Notes under the pieces: model-generated
Told to the model about the DNA's origin: nothing
Database searches by the model: none
What the model saw: the letters and a program-made list of their open reading frames with translations, nothing else
Position numbers and translations under genes: made by a program
Assembly: GCF_042643485.1 (NCBI RefSeq)
Contig: NZ_JBHRSJ010000010.1
Span: 51,929 to 115,928 of the forward strand
Origin: Azotobacter bryophylli
GTDB lineage: Bacteria > Pseudomonadota > Gammaproteobacteria > Pseudomonadales > Pseudomonadaceae
Length of the DNA: 64,000 nt
Direction: 5' to 3'
Shown here: piece after piece, positions 1 to 8,367 of the stretch
How positions within the stretch are numbered: position 1 is the first letter of the stretch
Layout: each line of letters begins with the position of its first letter

Positions 1-1164
1 CGGACCAACTGGCACGAAGGCTATGCAAAGTACGGCGTGTACGGCGAAACCGGCTTCGGCCTGCCGGCCGGCAGCACCATCTACGGCGGCCTATCCGCCA
101 TTTCCAGCGGCACCTGGGGCGACGGCGACGCCGGCGGCTTCAGTAGCGGTCACGAATACCGCACCGCCTTCGAAGAAACCTACGGCGGCTGGAAATCCGG
201 CAATCTCTTCCCCTTCCTCGGCGAGAACGGTCTGGACATCTCCGGTGGTAGCCAGAACCTGGTGATCGGCAAGGGCTTCATCATCAACAACGACATGTTC
301 CAGTACGGCGACACCTTCGGCAAATCGTACGACCGCGGCGGCATGTACTACCTCTCCGGCCGTTCGGCGTTCGACAAGACCGCCGTGGTGCGCGTGGGCG
401 GAGCCAGCGGTCCGCGCGGCGAGTTCGCCTGGGTCAAGTCCGACAACATGGGCCAGGGCGCCATGGAATTCGCCTTGGCCAACCTGGAGTACAACGCCGA
501 AAACAGTTCCGTGGCCTTCATGTACTTGAAGGGTATCGACGTCAGCCAGAGAGCCGCGCGCGAGTTTGCCGACTACTTCGCCGAGCGGGACGGCATGGAC
601 CTGTACAACCTGCGCGGCAGCACCAACGCCGGCATCGAGAACCTGACCCTCGACATGGAACTGGTCTACGAGGACAAGGTCAGCGACGGCTTCGCCGGCT
701 ATGCGGCAGCGGCCTACGACTTCGCCGACGTGGCCTGGACCCCGCGCCTGAGCTACCGCTACTCGCGCTTCTCCAAGCACTACGACGCACTGTTCTTCGG
801 CTACCAGCGCTACGGTACCTGGTGGCAGGGCGAGGTCGCCGGCGACTACTCCGGCCCGTACAACATGAACAGCGATATCCACCAGCTGAGCCTGTTGCTG
901 CACCCGCACGAAACCGTGACCCTCGGTGCCAACGCCTACCACTTCCACACCATCGACAGCCACCAGAAATACGCTGGCAACAACGTCAACGCGTCCGGCG
1001 ACGAACTGGACCTGTACATGGAATGGGCGCCGACCCCGACCTATTACGTCGCCCCGCTCCTGGGCCTCTACAAGCCGCATCATGACCGTGCCCACGGCGG
1101 TACCCAGAACGGCGACAACAACCTGAACGTCTACCTGCAGATGATCGTCGGCCTGTACTTCTAA
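1..1164 (+). CDS. Outer-membrane beta-barrel protein, 5' end outside window
   Basis: The reading frame is open from the first base, so the gene begins upstream; about 387 C-terminal residues are seen. The sequence alternates short aromatic and polar stretches typical of transmembrane beta strands and ends in Gly-Leu-Tyr-Phe. A terminal Phe is the usual BAM recognition signature of outer-membrane barrels. The overall feel is that of the alginate-export/porin type of large barrel, but I cannot name a substrate. It is followed 66 bases later by a strong terminator and is not obviously linked to the genes after it. The in-frame GTG at 37 should not be taken as the start, because coding continues upstream of it. 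Barrel class is fairly sure; the alginate-export assignment is a guess. Confidence 0.55.
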   Translation, partial: RTNWHEGYAKYGVYGETGFGLPAGSTIYGGLSAISSGTWGDGDAGGFSSGHEYRTAFEETYGGWKSGNLFPFLGENGLDISGGSQNLVIGKGFIINNDMFQYGDTFGKSYDRGGMYYLSGRSAFDKTAVVRVGGASGPRGEFAWVKSDNMGQGAMEFALANLEYNAENSSVAFMYLKGIDVSQRAAREFADYFAERDGMDLYNLRGSTNAGIENLTLDMELVYEDKVSDGFAGYAAAAYDFADVAWTPRLSYRYSRFSKHYDALFFGYQRYGTWWQGEVAGDYSGPYNMNSDIHQLSLLLHPHETVTLGANAYHFHTIDSHQKYAGNNVNASGDELDLYMEWAPTPTYYVAPLLGLYKPHHDRAHGGTQNGDNNLNVYLQMIVGLYF

Positions 1165-1229
1165 GCGACAGTCAGCCCGTAAGCCACAGCCGGAGCGAAC
1201 CCGGGGCCTCTTCCGGATTCGCCCTTTCC

Positions 1230-1263
1230 AAAGGTGCAGCCATCTGCACCTTTCTTTTTTTCC
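1230..1263 (+). terminator. Rho-independent terminator of the barrel gene
   Basis: A perfect 10-bp stem (AAAGGTGCAG / CTGCACCTTT) with a CCAT loop is followed directly by a run of T (TTTCTTTTTTT, with one C). It ends the barrel-gene transcript. Confidence 0.9.
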
Positions 1264-1389
1264 GGACGGACGACGCCCGGATACCGCCCGCAATCTCCCG
1301 CAGCCCGGCGCCGCGACGAAAACACGCTCCCTTCCCCCGGCATTTCCCGACGAGTGGTAGCATCCCCGCGAATACCGGGGGATATGTCC

Positions 1390-1704
1390 ATGAGCCGTAC
1401 CTTGATCGCCTACCTGATGGGCGCCGCCCTGCTGACGGCGGCGAGCGCCGGAGCACGGGCCACCACACTGCGCTGCTCCGACGGACTGGTCGACGAGGGC
1501 GATCTCAGCGCCGAGGTGCTGCGCAAGTGCGGCGAGCCGGACGACCGCGAAGTGATAGGTCCGGCCCTCGACAACCGCGGATATCCCGTGCGCGGCTCGG
1601 CCACCATCGAGCACTGGGTCTACGGCCCGCACAACGGCATGTACCAGTACCTGCGCTTCATCGACGGGCGGCTGGTGGAGACCAGGAACAAGCGCGACGA
1701 CTGA
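1390..1704 (+). CDS. DUF2845-type small periplasmic protein
   Basis: About 104 residues. An N-terminal hydrophobic segment ending near Ala-Arg-Ala looks like a Sec signal peptide. The mature part holds two Cys (in TLRCSDGL and LRKCGEPD) and a Gly-Glu-Pro-Asp motif followed by a Val-Tyr-Gly-Pro segment, the pattern of DUF2845 proteins. Function is unknown. Two in-frame ATGs exist, at 1384 and 1390. The GGGGGA at 1377-1382 sits one base from the first and seven from the second, so 1390 is preferred. It stands alone between a terminator and a convergent cupin gene. Confidence 0.7.
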   Translation: MSRTLIAYLMGAALLTAASAGARATTLRCSDGLVDEGDLSAEVLRKCGEPDDREVIGPALDNRGYPVRGSATIEHWVYGPHNGMYQYLRFIDGRLVETRNKRDD

Positions 1705-1737
1705 GTCGCCGTCCCCGACGGGAAAAAGCAGGTCCGC

Positions 1738-2139
1738 CTACTGACGGGCGGAAGTCTCCGGCCGGTACAGGCGCACGTTCTCCTGCTCGTTGGGATCGTT
1801 GCGGGCGATGATGGCAACGGCGCTTTCCGTCTGGCTCAGATTGCGCGGCTGGTGCGGCACGCCGGCGGGAATGAAGAGGAAGTCGCCCGCCTCGTTCACC
1901 ACCGACTTCTCCAGGCCCTCGCCGTAGCGGGTTTCCACCCGGCCCTGGAGCAGGTAGATGGCCGTTTCGAAGCCCTGGTGATAGTGCGGCTCGGCCTGCG
2001 CCCCCGGCGGGATCACCACCCGGTGCATGCAGATGCCGGTGGCGCCGGCGTTGCGCCCGGAGATGCCGAAGAAGGTCGGCAGCCGCTGCAGCGTTTCCGA
2101 GCTCGCCTCGGGCCGTACCGTGACCAGATCCCCGCCCAT
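1738..2139 (-). CDS. Small cupin-domain protein
   Basis: 133 residues forming a single cupin barrel. The first conserved motif is seen as PGAQAEPHYHQGFETAIYLL (His-Xaa-His with a downstream Glu) and the second as GDFLFIPAGVPHQPRN (His), which together make a normal metal site. The start at 2139 is chosen over 2178 because GGAGGTGA lies about five bases upstream of this ATG. It follows the amt gene on the same strand but lies beyond a terminator, so it is probably transcribed at least partly separately. Substrate unknown; possible roles are a metal-dependent isomerase/oxygenase or a small-molecule binding protein. Confidence 0.7.
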   Translation of the reverse strand: MGGDLVTVRPEASSETLQRLPTFFGISGRNAGATGICMHRVVIPPGAQAEPHYHQGFETAIYLLQGRVETRYGEGLEKSVVNEAGDFLFIPAGVPHQPRNLSQTESAVAIIARNDPNEQENVRLYRPETSARQ

Positions 2140-2175
2140 GGCCTCACCTCCGCCGTCGAACCGTTTTTCCCCGCA

Positions 2176-2206
2176 CAAAGCAAAACGCCGGGCAATGCCC
2201 GGCGTT
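2176..2206 (-). terminator. Terminator of the gmaS-mgs-amt operon
   Basis: A 10-bp perfect stem (AACGCCGGGC / GCCCGGCGTT, 2184-2206) with a three-base loop is followed on the minus strand by TTTGCTTTG. It is placed 20 bases after the amt stop codon. Confidence 0.8.
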
Positions 2207-2226
2207 CCGTTGTCACTGCGTGCTAC

Positions 2227-3555
2227 TCAGACACTGTAGGCCCGCTCGTTGTGCTCCGCCAGGTCGAGGCCGATCTCCTCATCCTCCTCGGCCACGCGCA
2301 GGCCGATGATCAGGTCGACCACCTTGAGGATCACCCAGCTGACCGCGAAGCAGTAGACGAAGGTGAAGGCCACGCTCTTGATCTGGGCCCAGACCTGGGT
2401 CACGACCTCGGAGCCCTCCACGTAGCCGCCCAGGCTCGGCGCGCAGAACACGCCGGTGAGGATGGCACCGATGATGCCGCCCACGCCGTGCAGGCCGAAC
2501 ACGTCCAGGCTGTCGTCGTAGCCCAGGCGCTGCTTGAGATGGGTCACGGCGAGGAAGCAGCCCATGCCGGTCAGCAGGCCGATGGCAAGGGCGCCGCCCG
2601 GGCCGACGTAGGCGCAGGCCGGGGTGATGCCGACCAGGCCGGCCAGGGCGCCGGAGGCCAGACCCAGGGCGCTGGCGCGGCCGGTCTTGATCATCTCGAT
2701 CAGCATCCAGCCGACGATGCCGGCGCAGGCGCCGAGCTGGGTAGCCAGCATGGTCACCCCGGAGAGGTTGCTGACCCCAGCCACCGAGCCGACGTTGAAG
2801 CCGAACCAGCCGACCCACAGCAGCGCGGCGCCGGTCATGGCCAGCGGCAGGTTGTGCGGTTTCATGGCGGTATGCGGATAGCCCTTGCGCTTGCCCAGCA
2901 TCACGCAGGCAGCCAGGGCGGCGACGCCCGAGTTGATGTGCACCGCGGTGCCGCCAGCGAAGTCCAGCGCGCCCCAGTTGTGCATCAGCGCACCCGGGCC
3001 GCCCCAGACCATGTGCGCCATGGGCGCGTAGACGAAGGTGAACCACAGGGCCATGAACACCACCGCGGCGACGAACTTCATGCGCTCGGCGAAGGCGCCG
3101 GCGATCAGCGCCGGCGTGATGATGGCGAAGCTGAGCTGGAAGGTGATGAACACCCCTTCCGGCATGCCCAGCACCAGGCTGTCGGCCTTGAGGCCGGCGA
3201 GCATCACGCGCTCGAGCCCGCCGACGAAACTGTGCAGGTTGAATTCACCGGCGACCATGCCGGTCGTGTCGATCACCAGGCTATAGCCGTAGATCACCCA
3301 GAGCACGCCGATCACGCCGGCGGCACCCAGGCACTGGGTGAACACCGAGAGCATGTTCTTGGCCCGCAACATGCCGCCGTAGAACAGTGCCAGGCCGGGC
3401 AGGCACATGCAGATCACCAGCGCGGTCGCGGTCATCATCCAGGCGCTCACGCCGGTATCCAGGGTTTGCTCCTCGGCGTACGCCAGGGGGGCGAACACCG
3501 TCAAGAGCAGTGGCAATGCACGACCGAGCGTGCGGCGTAATGGAGTGATCAACAT
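2227..3555 (-). CDS. amt: Ammonium (methylammonium) transporter Amt
   Basis: 442 residues. A cleavable-looking signal (hydrophobic stretch ending ...PLAYAEE) is followed by eleven hydrophobic segments. Family markers include the FAGGTAVHINSG helix with the first pore His, a second pore His in DVFGLHGVGG, and a short cytoplasmic tail ending HNERAYSV that in AmtB docks on GlnK. It mediates uptake of ammonium and its analogue methylammonium. No glnK is adjacent. The start at 3555 is chosen because CAGGAG lies nine bases upstream and it yields the signal peptide; the longer frame to 3726 adds only low-complexity residues. It follows mgsC on the same strand with a 199-base gap, so it may have its own promoter. 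In this setting it plausibly supplies methylamine to GmaS as well as ammonium. Confidence 0.93.
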   Translation of the reverse strand: MLITPLRRTLGRALPLLLTVFAPLAYAEEQTLDTGVSAWMMTATALVICMCLPGLALFYGGMLRAKNMLSVFTQCLGAAGVIGVLWVIYGYSLVIDTTGMVAGEFNLHSFVGGLERVMLAGLKADSLVLGMPEGVFITFQLSFAIITPALIAGAFAERMKFVAAVVFMALWFTFVYAPMAHMVWGGPGALMHNWGALDFAGGTAVHINSGVAALAACVMLGKRKGYPHTAMKPHNLPLAMTGAALLWVGWFGFNVGSVAGVSNLSGVTMLATQLGACAGIVGWMLIEMIKTGRASALGLASGALAGLVGITPACAYVGPGGALAIGLLTGMGCFLAVTHLKQRLGYDDSLDVFGLHGVGGIIGAILTGVFCAPSLGGYVEGSEVVTQVWAQIKSVAFTFVYCFAVSWVILKVVDLIIGLRVAEEDEEIGLDLAEHNERAYSV

Positions 3556-3754
3556 CGTATAGCTCCTGAAGCGTGGGGAAATCTTGTTGGCAGCTTTCGA
3601 GTGTTGCATTCGGTAAGCGATGGACCCGGACCCTGGTCGCCGAAACCTCGGCTCGGGCCTCTTCTTTCTCCATCCATCGCCCGAGGAATCTATCGGAACG
3701 GCGGCCGGCACCCTCCCCCGGTGCACGGAGCCTGTCGGCCGCCGTCCGTCCCGC

Positions 3755-5080
3755 TTAGTAGGTACCCTGACCCGGGACCCAGCCGGTGCCGGCCAGCGGT
3801 ACGCGGGCCATGGCCGCCGCCTCGACGGTCAGCGCCACCAGGTCTTCCGGATCGAGGTTGTGCAGGTGCGACTTGCCGCAGGCGCGGGCCATGGTCTGGG
3901 CTTCCAGCACCAGCACGCGCAGGTAGTTGGCCAGACGGCGACCGCCCTCCACCGGATCGAGGCGCTTGGACAGCTCCGGATCCTGGGTGGTGATGCCGGC
4001 CGGGTCGCGGCCGTTCTGCCAGTCGTCGTAGTAGCCGGCGGCCGAACCGATCTTCTTCAGTTCGTCGTCCAGGCGCGGGTGGTTGTCGCCCAGGGCGATC
4101 AGCGCCGCGGTACCGATCGCCACCGCGTCGGCGCCCAGGGCCATGGCCTTGGCCACGTCGGCGCCGGTGCGGATGCCGCCGGAGACGATCAGCTGGACCT
4201 TGCGGTGCATGTCCATTTCCTGCAGGGCCTGCACGGCCTGCGGGATGGCGGAGAGGATCGGGATACCCACGTGCTCGATGAACACTTCCTGGGTGGCCGC
4301 GGTGCCGCCCTGCATGCCGTCGAGGACGATCACGTCGGCGCCGGCCTTCACCGCCAGCTTGACGTCGTAGTACGGGCGGCTGGCGCCGATCTTCACGTAG
4401 ATCGGTTTTTCCCAGTCGGTGATCTCGCGGATCTCGGCGATCTTGATCGCCAGGTCGTCCGGACCGGTCCAGTCCGGGTGACGGCAGGCGCTACGCTGGT
4501 CGACGCCGATCGGCAGGCAGCGCATGCCGGCGACGCGCTCGGTGACCTTCATGCCCAGCAGCATGCCGCCGCCGCCCGGCTTGGCGCCCTGGCCCAGCAC
4601 CACTTCGATGGCGTCGGCCTTGCGCAGGTCGTCCGGGTTCATGCCGTAGCGCGACGGCAGGTACTGGTAGACCAGGTGCTTGGACTGGCCGCGCTCTTCC
4701 GGGGTCATGCCGCCGTCGCCGGTGGTGGTGCTGGTGCCGGCGATGCTGGCGCCACGGCCGAGGGCTTCCTTGGCGTTGGCCGACAGGGCGCCGAAGCTCA
4801 TGCCGGCGATGGTGACCGGAATCTTCAGGTGGATCGGCTTCTTGGCGAAGCGGGTGCCGAGCACCACTTCGGTGCCGCACTTCTCGCGGTAGCCTTCCAG
4901 CGGGTAGCGGGACATGCTGGCGCCGAGCAGCAGCAGGTCGTCGAAGTGCGGCAGCTTGCGCTTGGTGCCGCCGCCGCGGATGTCATAGATGCCGGTTTCG
5001 GCGGCGCGCTGGATTTCCTGGATGGTCAGGCGATCGAAGGTGGCGGATTCGCGCAGCACCGGAGGTAATTTTTCGCTCAT
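3755..5080 (-). CDS. mgsC: N-methylglutamate synthase subunit C (FMN-binding glutamate-synthase domain)
   Basis: 441 residues of the FMN-binding glutamate synthase family, the stand-alone equivalent of the central synthase domain of GltB. Seen are GMSFGALSANAKEALGRGA near residue 95, the glycine-rich KPGGGGMLLG loop, and the C-terminal TIM-barrel phosphate-binding repeat VSGGIRTGADVAKAMALGADAVAIG. In the N-methylglutamate pathway MgsABC moves methylamine from gamma-glutamylmethylamide, with glutamate chemistry, to give N-methylglutamate in the cytoplasm. Family members are also called GlxD or GltB3-like, so the family alone does not prove the substrate. The assignment rests on the neighbouring gmaS, mgsA, mgsB, amt and the mgdABCD operon in the same window. 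Lies 61 bases after mgsB. Confidence 0.8.
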   Translation of the reverse strand: MSEKLPPVLRESATFDRLTIQEIQRAAETGIYDIRGGGTKRKLPHFDDLLLLGASMSRYPLEGYREKCGTEVVLGTRFAKKPIHLKIPVTIAGMSFGALSANAKEALGRGASIAGTSTTTGDGGMTPEERGQSKHLVYQYLPSRYGMNPDDLRKADAIEVVLGQGAKPGGGGMLLGMKVTERVAGMRCLPIGVDQRSACRHPDWTGPDDLAIKIAEIREITDWEKPIYVKIGASRPYYDVKLAVKAGADVIVLDGMQGGTAATQEVFIEHVGIPILSAIPQAVQALQEMDMHRKVQLIVSGGIRTGADVAKAMALGADAVAIGTAALIALGDNHPRLDDELKKIGSAAGYYDDWQNGRDPAGITTQDPELSKRLDPVEGGRRLANYLRVLVLEAQTMARACGKSHLHNLDPEDLVALTVEAAAMARVPLAGTGWVPGQGTY

Positions 5081-5141
5081 GTCTGTACTCCTCGTGGCCG
5101 GATGGCTGTCTGTGCGCCATCCGGACCTGAATCGGTGATGA

Positions 5142-5825
5142 TCAGTAGGCGGACGCGTTGTCGACCTTGAAGTTGTAGAGCTGGCGGGCCGAGCCGTAGC
5201 GCTTGAAGCTGGCCGGGTCCTCGGCGAAGCCGGCGCGGTTGAGCAGCTCCTTCAGCTCCTCCAGGTGCTCGGCGCGCATCTCCTTCTCGATGCAGTCGGA
5301 GCCCAGGGACTTGACCGTGCCCTTGACGTAGATGCGGGTCTCGTACAGCGAGTCGCCCAGCGCGTCGCCGGCGTCGCCGCAGACCACCAGACGGCCGGCC
5401 TGGCCCATGAAGCAGCTCATGTGGCCGATGCTGCCGCCGACCACGATGTCGACGCCCTTCATGGAGATGCCGCAGCGCGCGCCGGCATCGCCCTCGATCA
5501 CCAGCAGACCGCCGTGGGCGGTGGCGCCGGCGGCCTGGGAGGCGCTGCCCTTCACCCGCACCACGCCGGACATCATGTTCTCGGCCACGCCGACGCCGAC
5601 GTTACCGTGCACGGTGATGGTGGCCTTCTGGTTCATGCCGGCGCAGTAGTAGCCGGCGTGGCCCTGGATATCGATGGTCAGGGCTTCGTTCACGCCCACG
5701 GCGAGGTTGTGCTTGCCGGCGGGGTTGTTCACCACCCACTCGCGCTCTTCGAGGGTTTTCGCCTGGTCGTGCAGGGCCTGGTTCAGTTCGCGCACTTCGG
5801 CAGTGGAAAGATCGATGGTTTTCAT
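5142..5825 (-). CDS. mgsB: N-methylglutamate synthase subunit B (GXGXG domain)
   Basis: 227 residues made almost wholly of the right-handed beta-helix seen at the C-terminus of glutamate synthase (GXGXG repeats such as GNVGVGVAENMMSG, GDAGARCG and GDAGDALGDS). In GltB this domain is structural and couples the amidotransferase and synthase sites; here it is a separate polypeptide between mgsA and mgsC. The start at 5825 gives MKTIDLS and has a GGAG nearby. Eleven bases separate it from the mgsA stop, so the two are translated from one message. Homologues in other contexts are named GlxC. Confidence 0.8.
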   Translation of the reverse strand: MKTIDLSTAEVRELNQALHDQAKTLEEREWVVNNPAGKHNLAVGVNEALTIDIQGHAGYYCAGMNQKATITVHGNVGVGVAENMMSGVVRVKGSASQAAGATAHGGLLVIEGDAGARCGISMKGVDIVVGGSIGHMSCFMGQAGRLVVCGDAGDALGDSLYETRIYVKGTVKSLGSDCIEKEMRAEHLEELKELLNRAGFAEDPASFKRYGSARQLYNFKVDNASAY

Positions 5826-5836
5826 GTGTGCGCTCC

Positions 5837-6742
5837 TCAGGCGGACTTGCGTTCCCAGATGTACATGGTGGCCGGTTCGGGTTCCCAGACCTTGGCCTTG
5901 TCGATGCCCGGCAGGCTGGCCAGCGCCTGGTATTCGGAGGCCATGGCCACGTAGTCGTCGGTCTCGGCGAGGATCGCCGGCTTGCAGGCGATCGGGTCGC
6001 GGATCACGGCGAAGCCGTCGCGGGTGCCGATGGCGAAGGTGTAGAAGCCGTCCAGGTCTTCCAGCGCGTGGTCCAGCGCTTCCTTGAGGCTGTCGCCTTC
6101 GCGCAGGCGCCAGGTCAGGTAGCCGGCGGCCACTTCGGTGTCGTTCAGGGTTTCGAAGGTGATGCCCTTGCGCTTGAGCTCCTGGCGCAGGCGGCTGTGG
6201 TTGGACAGCGAGCCGTTGTGCACCAGGCAGAGGTCGGCGCCGGTGGAGAACGGGTGGCTGCCTTCCATGGTCACCGCGCTCTCGGTGGCCATGCGGGTAT
6301 GGCCGATGATGTGGCTGCCCTTCATCTTGGACAGGGAGAAGCGCTCGGCGATTTCCACCGGCAGGCCCATGCCCTTGAGGATCTCGATGCTCTGACCGGC
6401 GCTCATGATGCGCACCTCGGGCGCCAGCTCGACGAGGGCGGCGCGTACCGCGGCCTCGTCGGCGTTGACCTTGAGCACAGCGGCGCTGGCGTTCTGGAAC
6501 CACTCCAGGGAGCAGCCCAGGCGGCCTTCCAGCTCGCCCATCAGGGTCTTCCAGTCATAGTCGACGTCGACGCTCTGCAGGGTCAACTTGACCCAGCCAT
6601 CCTTCACCTCGTCGCCGTAGATGGCGAAGCCCGCGCTGTCCGGACCGCGATCGGTCATGGCCAGCAGCATCGGCTCGAACAGCTTGCCGATCTGGGATTC
6701 CAGCGCCGGGTTTTTAAGGTAAAGACCTACGATTCCACACAT
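5837..6742 (-). CDS. mgsA: N-methylglutamate synthase subunit A (class II glutamine amidotransferase)
   Basis: 301 residues starting MCGIVG, so Cys2 becomes the N-terminal nucleophile after Met removal; the Ntn amidotransferase fold follows (DRGPDSAGFAIYG, later GHTRMATES and LVHNGSLSNH). This is the amidotransferase domain of glutamate synthase as a free subunit. In the N-methylglutamate route it would open gamma-glutamylmethylamide and release methylamine for channelling. The start at 6742, not the upstream ATG at 6778, is required to place Cys at position 2 and has AAGGAGAG just upstream. It lies 57 bases after gmaS and 11 before mgsB in the same operon. The synonym GlxB/GlxA is used in rhizobia. 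Confidence 0.82.
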   Translation of the reverse strand: MCGIVGLYLKNPALESQIGKLFEPMLLAMTDRGPDSAGFAIYGDEVKDGWVKLTLQSVDVDYDWKTLMGELEGRLGCSLEWFQNASAAVLKVNADEAAVRAALVELAPEVRIMSAGQSIEILKGMGLPVEIAERFSLSKMKGSHIIGHTRMATESAVTMEGSHPFSTGADLCLVHNGSLSNHSRLRQELKRKGITFETLNDTEVAAGYLTWRLREGDSLKEALDHALEDLDGFYTFAIGTRDGFAVIRDPIACKPAILAETDDYVAMASEYQALASLPGIDKAKVWEPEPATMYIWERKSA

Positions 6743-6799
6743 GTTTACTCTCCTTCGGAGGCAGTCGACTGCCGCCACCGGGCGGCAGCCCGAAGCGGG

Positions 6800-8134
6800 T
6801 TAGAAGAACTCGGTGTAGCGCTGGACTTCCCAGTCGGAGACGTGGCGGCTGTATTCCACCCACTCCATGCGCTTGTACTTGATGAACTCGTCGACGATCT
6901 CGGCGCCCAGCACCTCGCGGAACAGCGGATCGGCTTCCAGGGCGTCGCAGGCTTCCTTGAGGCTCTGCGGCAGGGTCTTGATGCCGCGTGCGGCGATCTC
7001 TTCGAGACTCAGGTTGTAGAGGTTCTCGTTGCACACCTTGCCCGGCTCGAGCTGACGGTCGATGCCGTCGAGGCCGGCGGCGATGATCGCGGCGGTCACC
7101 AGGTAGGGGTTGCAGCCGGCGTCCGGCAGGCGGAACTCAATGCGCCCGTAGGGGATGCGCACCATCGCCGAGCGGTTGTTGGCGCCGTAGGTGATGAACG
7201 CCGGTGCCCAGGTCGCGCCGGACAGCGAGCGGCCCACCACCAGACGCTTGTAGGAGTTCACCGTCGGCGCGGCGAAAGCGCACAGCGCAGGCCCATGGGC
7301 CAGCAGGCCGGCCATGAAGTGGTAGGCCATCTTCGACAGGCCCATGCCGCTCGGGTCGCTGGCGTCGTGGAACAGGTTCTTGCTGGTGGCGCTTGAGATC
7401 GACAGGTGGAAGTGCATGCCGTTGCCGGCGCGCTTCGGATCGGGCTTGGGCATGAACGAGCAGATCATGCCCAGGTCGTTGGCGATCTCCCCCGCGGCCA
7501 TGCGGAAGAAGGTGAAGCGATCCGCCGAGGTCATGGCGTCGCTGTAGGTGTAGTTGATCTCGAACTGGCCGTTGGCGTCCTCGTGGTCGATCTGGTAGAT
7601 CTCGAAACCGACCGGCTGCAGAGCCTCGGTCAGCTTCTCGAGGAATTCGCGGGAACGCGACAGGCCCTTGTAGTCGTAGCAGGGCTTGTCCAGGTTGTCG
7701 CTGGCGTCCACCAGCTGCAGCTTGCCCGCCCCGTCGCGGCGGAACAGGCTGAACTCGGGCTCCAGGCCGGTGTTCAGGGTCCAGCCGCGGTCGGTCAGGC
7801 GCTGCACCTGCTGCTGCAGCACGTAGCGGGTGTCGTAGGGCCACGGCTTGCCCTCGACGTGGCCGATGCACAGCACCCGGCCGTAACCCGGCTGCCAGGG
7901 TACCGGGGTCAGGGTGGCCAGGTCGCCCACGGCCATGAAGTCCGGGCCATGGGGCTGCATGCCCATGCCGCAGATGGCGAAGCCGGCAAAGCCGGCGCCG
8001 CTTTCCGCGACGGCCTCAAGACCGCAGACCGGTACCGACTTGGTCTTGGCGGCGCCATGGATATCGACAAACTGCGCCAGCACGTACTTAATGCCGTGCT
8101 CTTCGATGATTCGCTGGGTTTCGCTTGGCAACAT
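6800..8134 (-). CDS. gmaS: Gamma-glutamylmethylamide synthetase (glutamine synthetase type III family)
   Basis: 444 residues of the GlnT branch of the glutamine synthetase superfamily. Visible are the metal/glutamate site (TGLEPEFSLF), NGMHFHLSISS, NSYKRLVVG and the GANNRSAMVRIP ATP/ammonium-side motif. In the pathway context it would join methylamine to glutamate using ATP, the first step of the N-methylglutamate route; a plain GlnT function cannot be excluded from sequence alone. First gene of gmaS-mgsABC-amt. An AAGGAG lies seven bases before the ATG. Its upstream region carries a sigma-54 promoter (8201-8215) and an NtrC-like palindrome (8314-8328), so expression under nitrogen limitation is inferred. 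A divergent XRE-cupin regulator is encoded next to it. Confidence 0.8.
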   Translation of the reverse strand: MLPSETQRIIEEHGIKYVLAQFVDIHGAAKTKSVPVCGLEAVAESGAGFAGFAICGMGMQPHGPDFMAVGDLATLTPVPWQPGYGRVLCIGHVEGKPWPYDTRYVLQQQVQRLTDRGWTLNTGLEPEFSLFRRDGAGKLQLVDASDNLDKPCYDYKGLSRSREFLEKLTEALQPVGFEIYQIDHEDANGQFEINYTYSDAMTSADRFTFFRMAAGEIANDLGMICSFMPKPDPKRAGNGMHFHLSISSATSKNLFHDASDPSGMGLSKMAYHFMAGLLAHGPALCAFAAPTVNSYKRLVVGRSLSGATWAPAFITYGANNRSAMVRIPYGRIEFRLPDAGCNPYLVTAAIIAAGLDGIDRQLEPGKVCNENLYNLSLEEIAARGIKTLPQSLKEACDALEADPLFREVLGAEIVDEFIKYKRMEWVEYSRHVSDWEVQRYTEFF

Positions 8135-8200
8135 GGGGTTGGCTCCTTGTCCCTCCGGCCCTTTATTCCGGAAAGGAAATTAAGTTTCGCAAAAGGAAAT

Positions 8201-8216
8201 GCAAGGGCCTTGCCAA
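8201..8216 (-). promoter_or_regulatory. Sigma-54 promoter of gmaS
   Basis: Read on the minus strand the site is TTGGCAAGGCCCTTGCAT: a -24 box TGGCAA (five of six to TGGCAC), exactly five bases, then a perfect -12 box TTGC. It lies 67 bases before the gmaS ATG, leaving room for a start near 8190. Confidence 0.8.
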
Positions 8217-8313
8217 CTTGCCATGAGGCCCCGAAAGCCCCGCGAGAACTCGCTGCTCTTCTCTATCAGCAGGAAAAATGTTTTCATGCAGTGAAACTCG
8301 CACGGCCAAATTA

Positions 8314-8328
8314 GCACATTCTTAGTGC
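8314..8328. promoter_or_regulatory. NtrC-type enhancer site
   Basis: GCAC-ATTCTTA-GTGC fits the GCAC-N7-GTGC core of NtrC binding sites. It sits about 130 bases upstream of the predicted gmaS transcription start, a normal distance for a sigma-54 enhancer, and about 40 bases upstream of the divergent XRE-cupin gene, where it could also act. Confidence 0.6.
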
Positions 8329-8367
8329 GAATTTTTTATTCTTGAACTGAAAAAGTGCAGGAGCCGC

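Noticed and set aside
1852..3540. A 560-codon plus-strand frame antisense to the cupin and amt genes
   Set aside because: It has no domain sense, is rich in His/Ala/Gly/Asp from reading GC-biased codons backwards, and lies over well-recognised genes. Many similar long antisense frames in the window were dropped for the same reason.
3583..3604. TGGCAG and TTGC elements in the amt upstream region
   Set aside because: They are ten bases apart and point away from amt.
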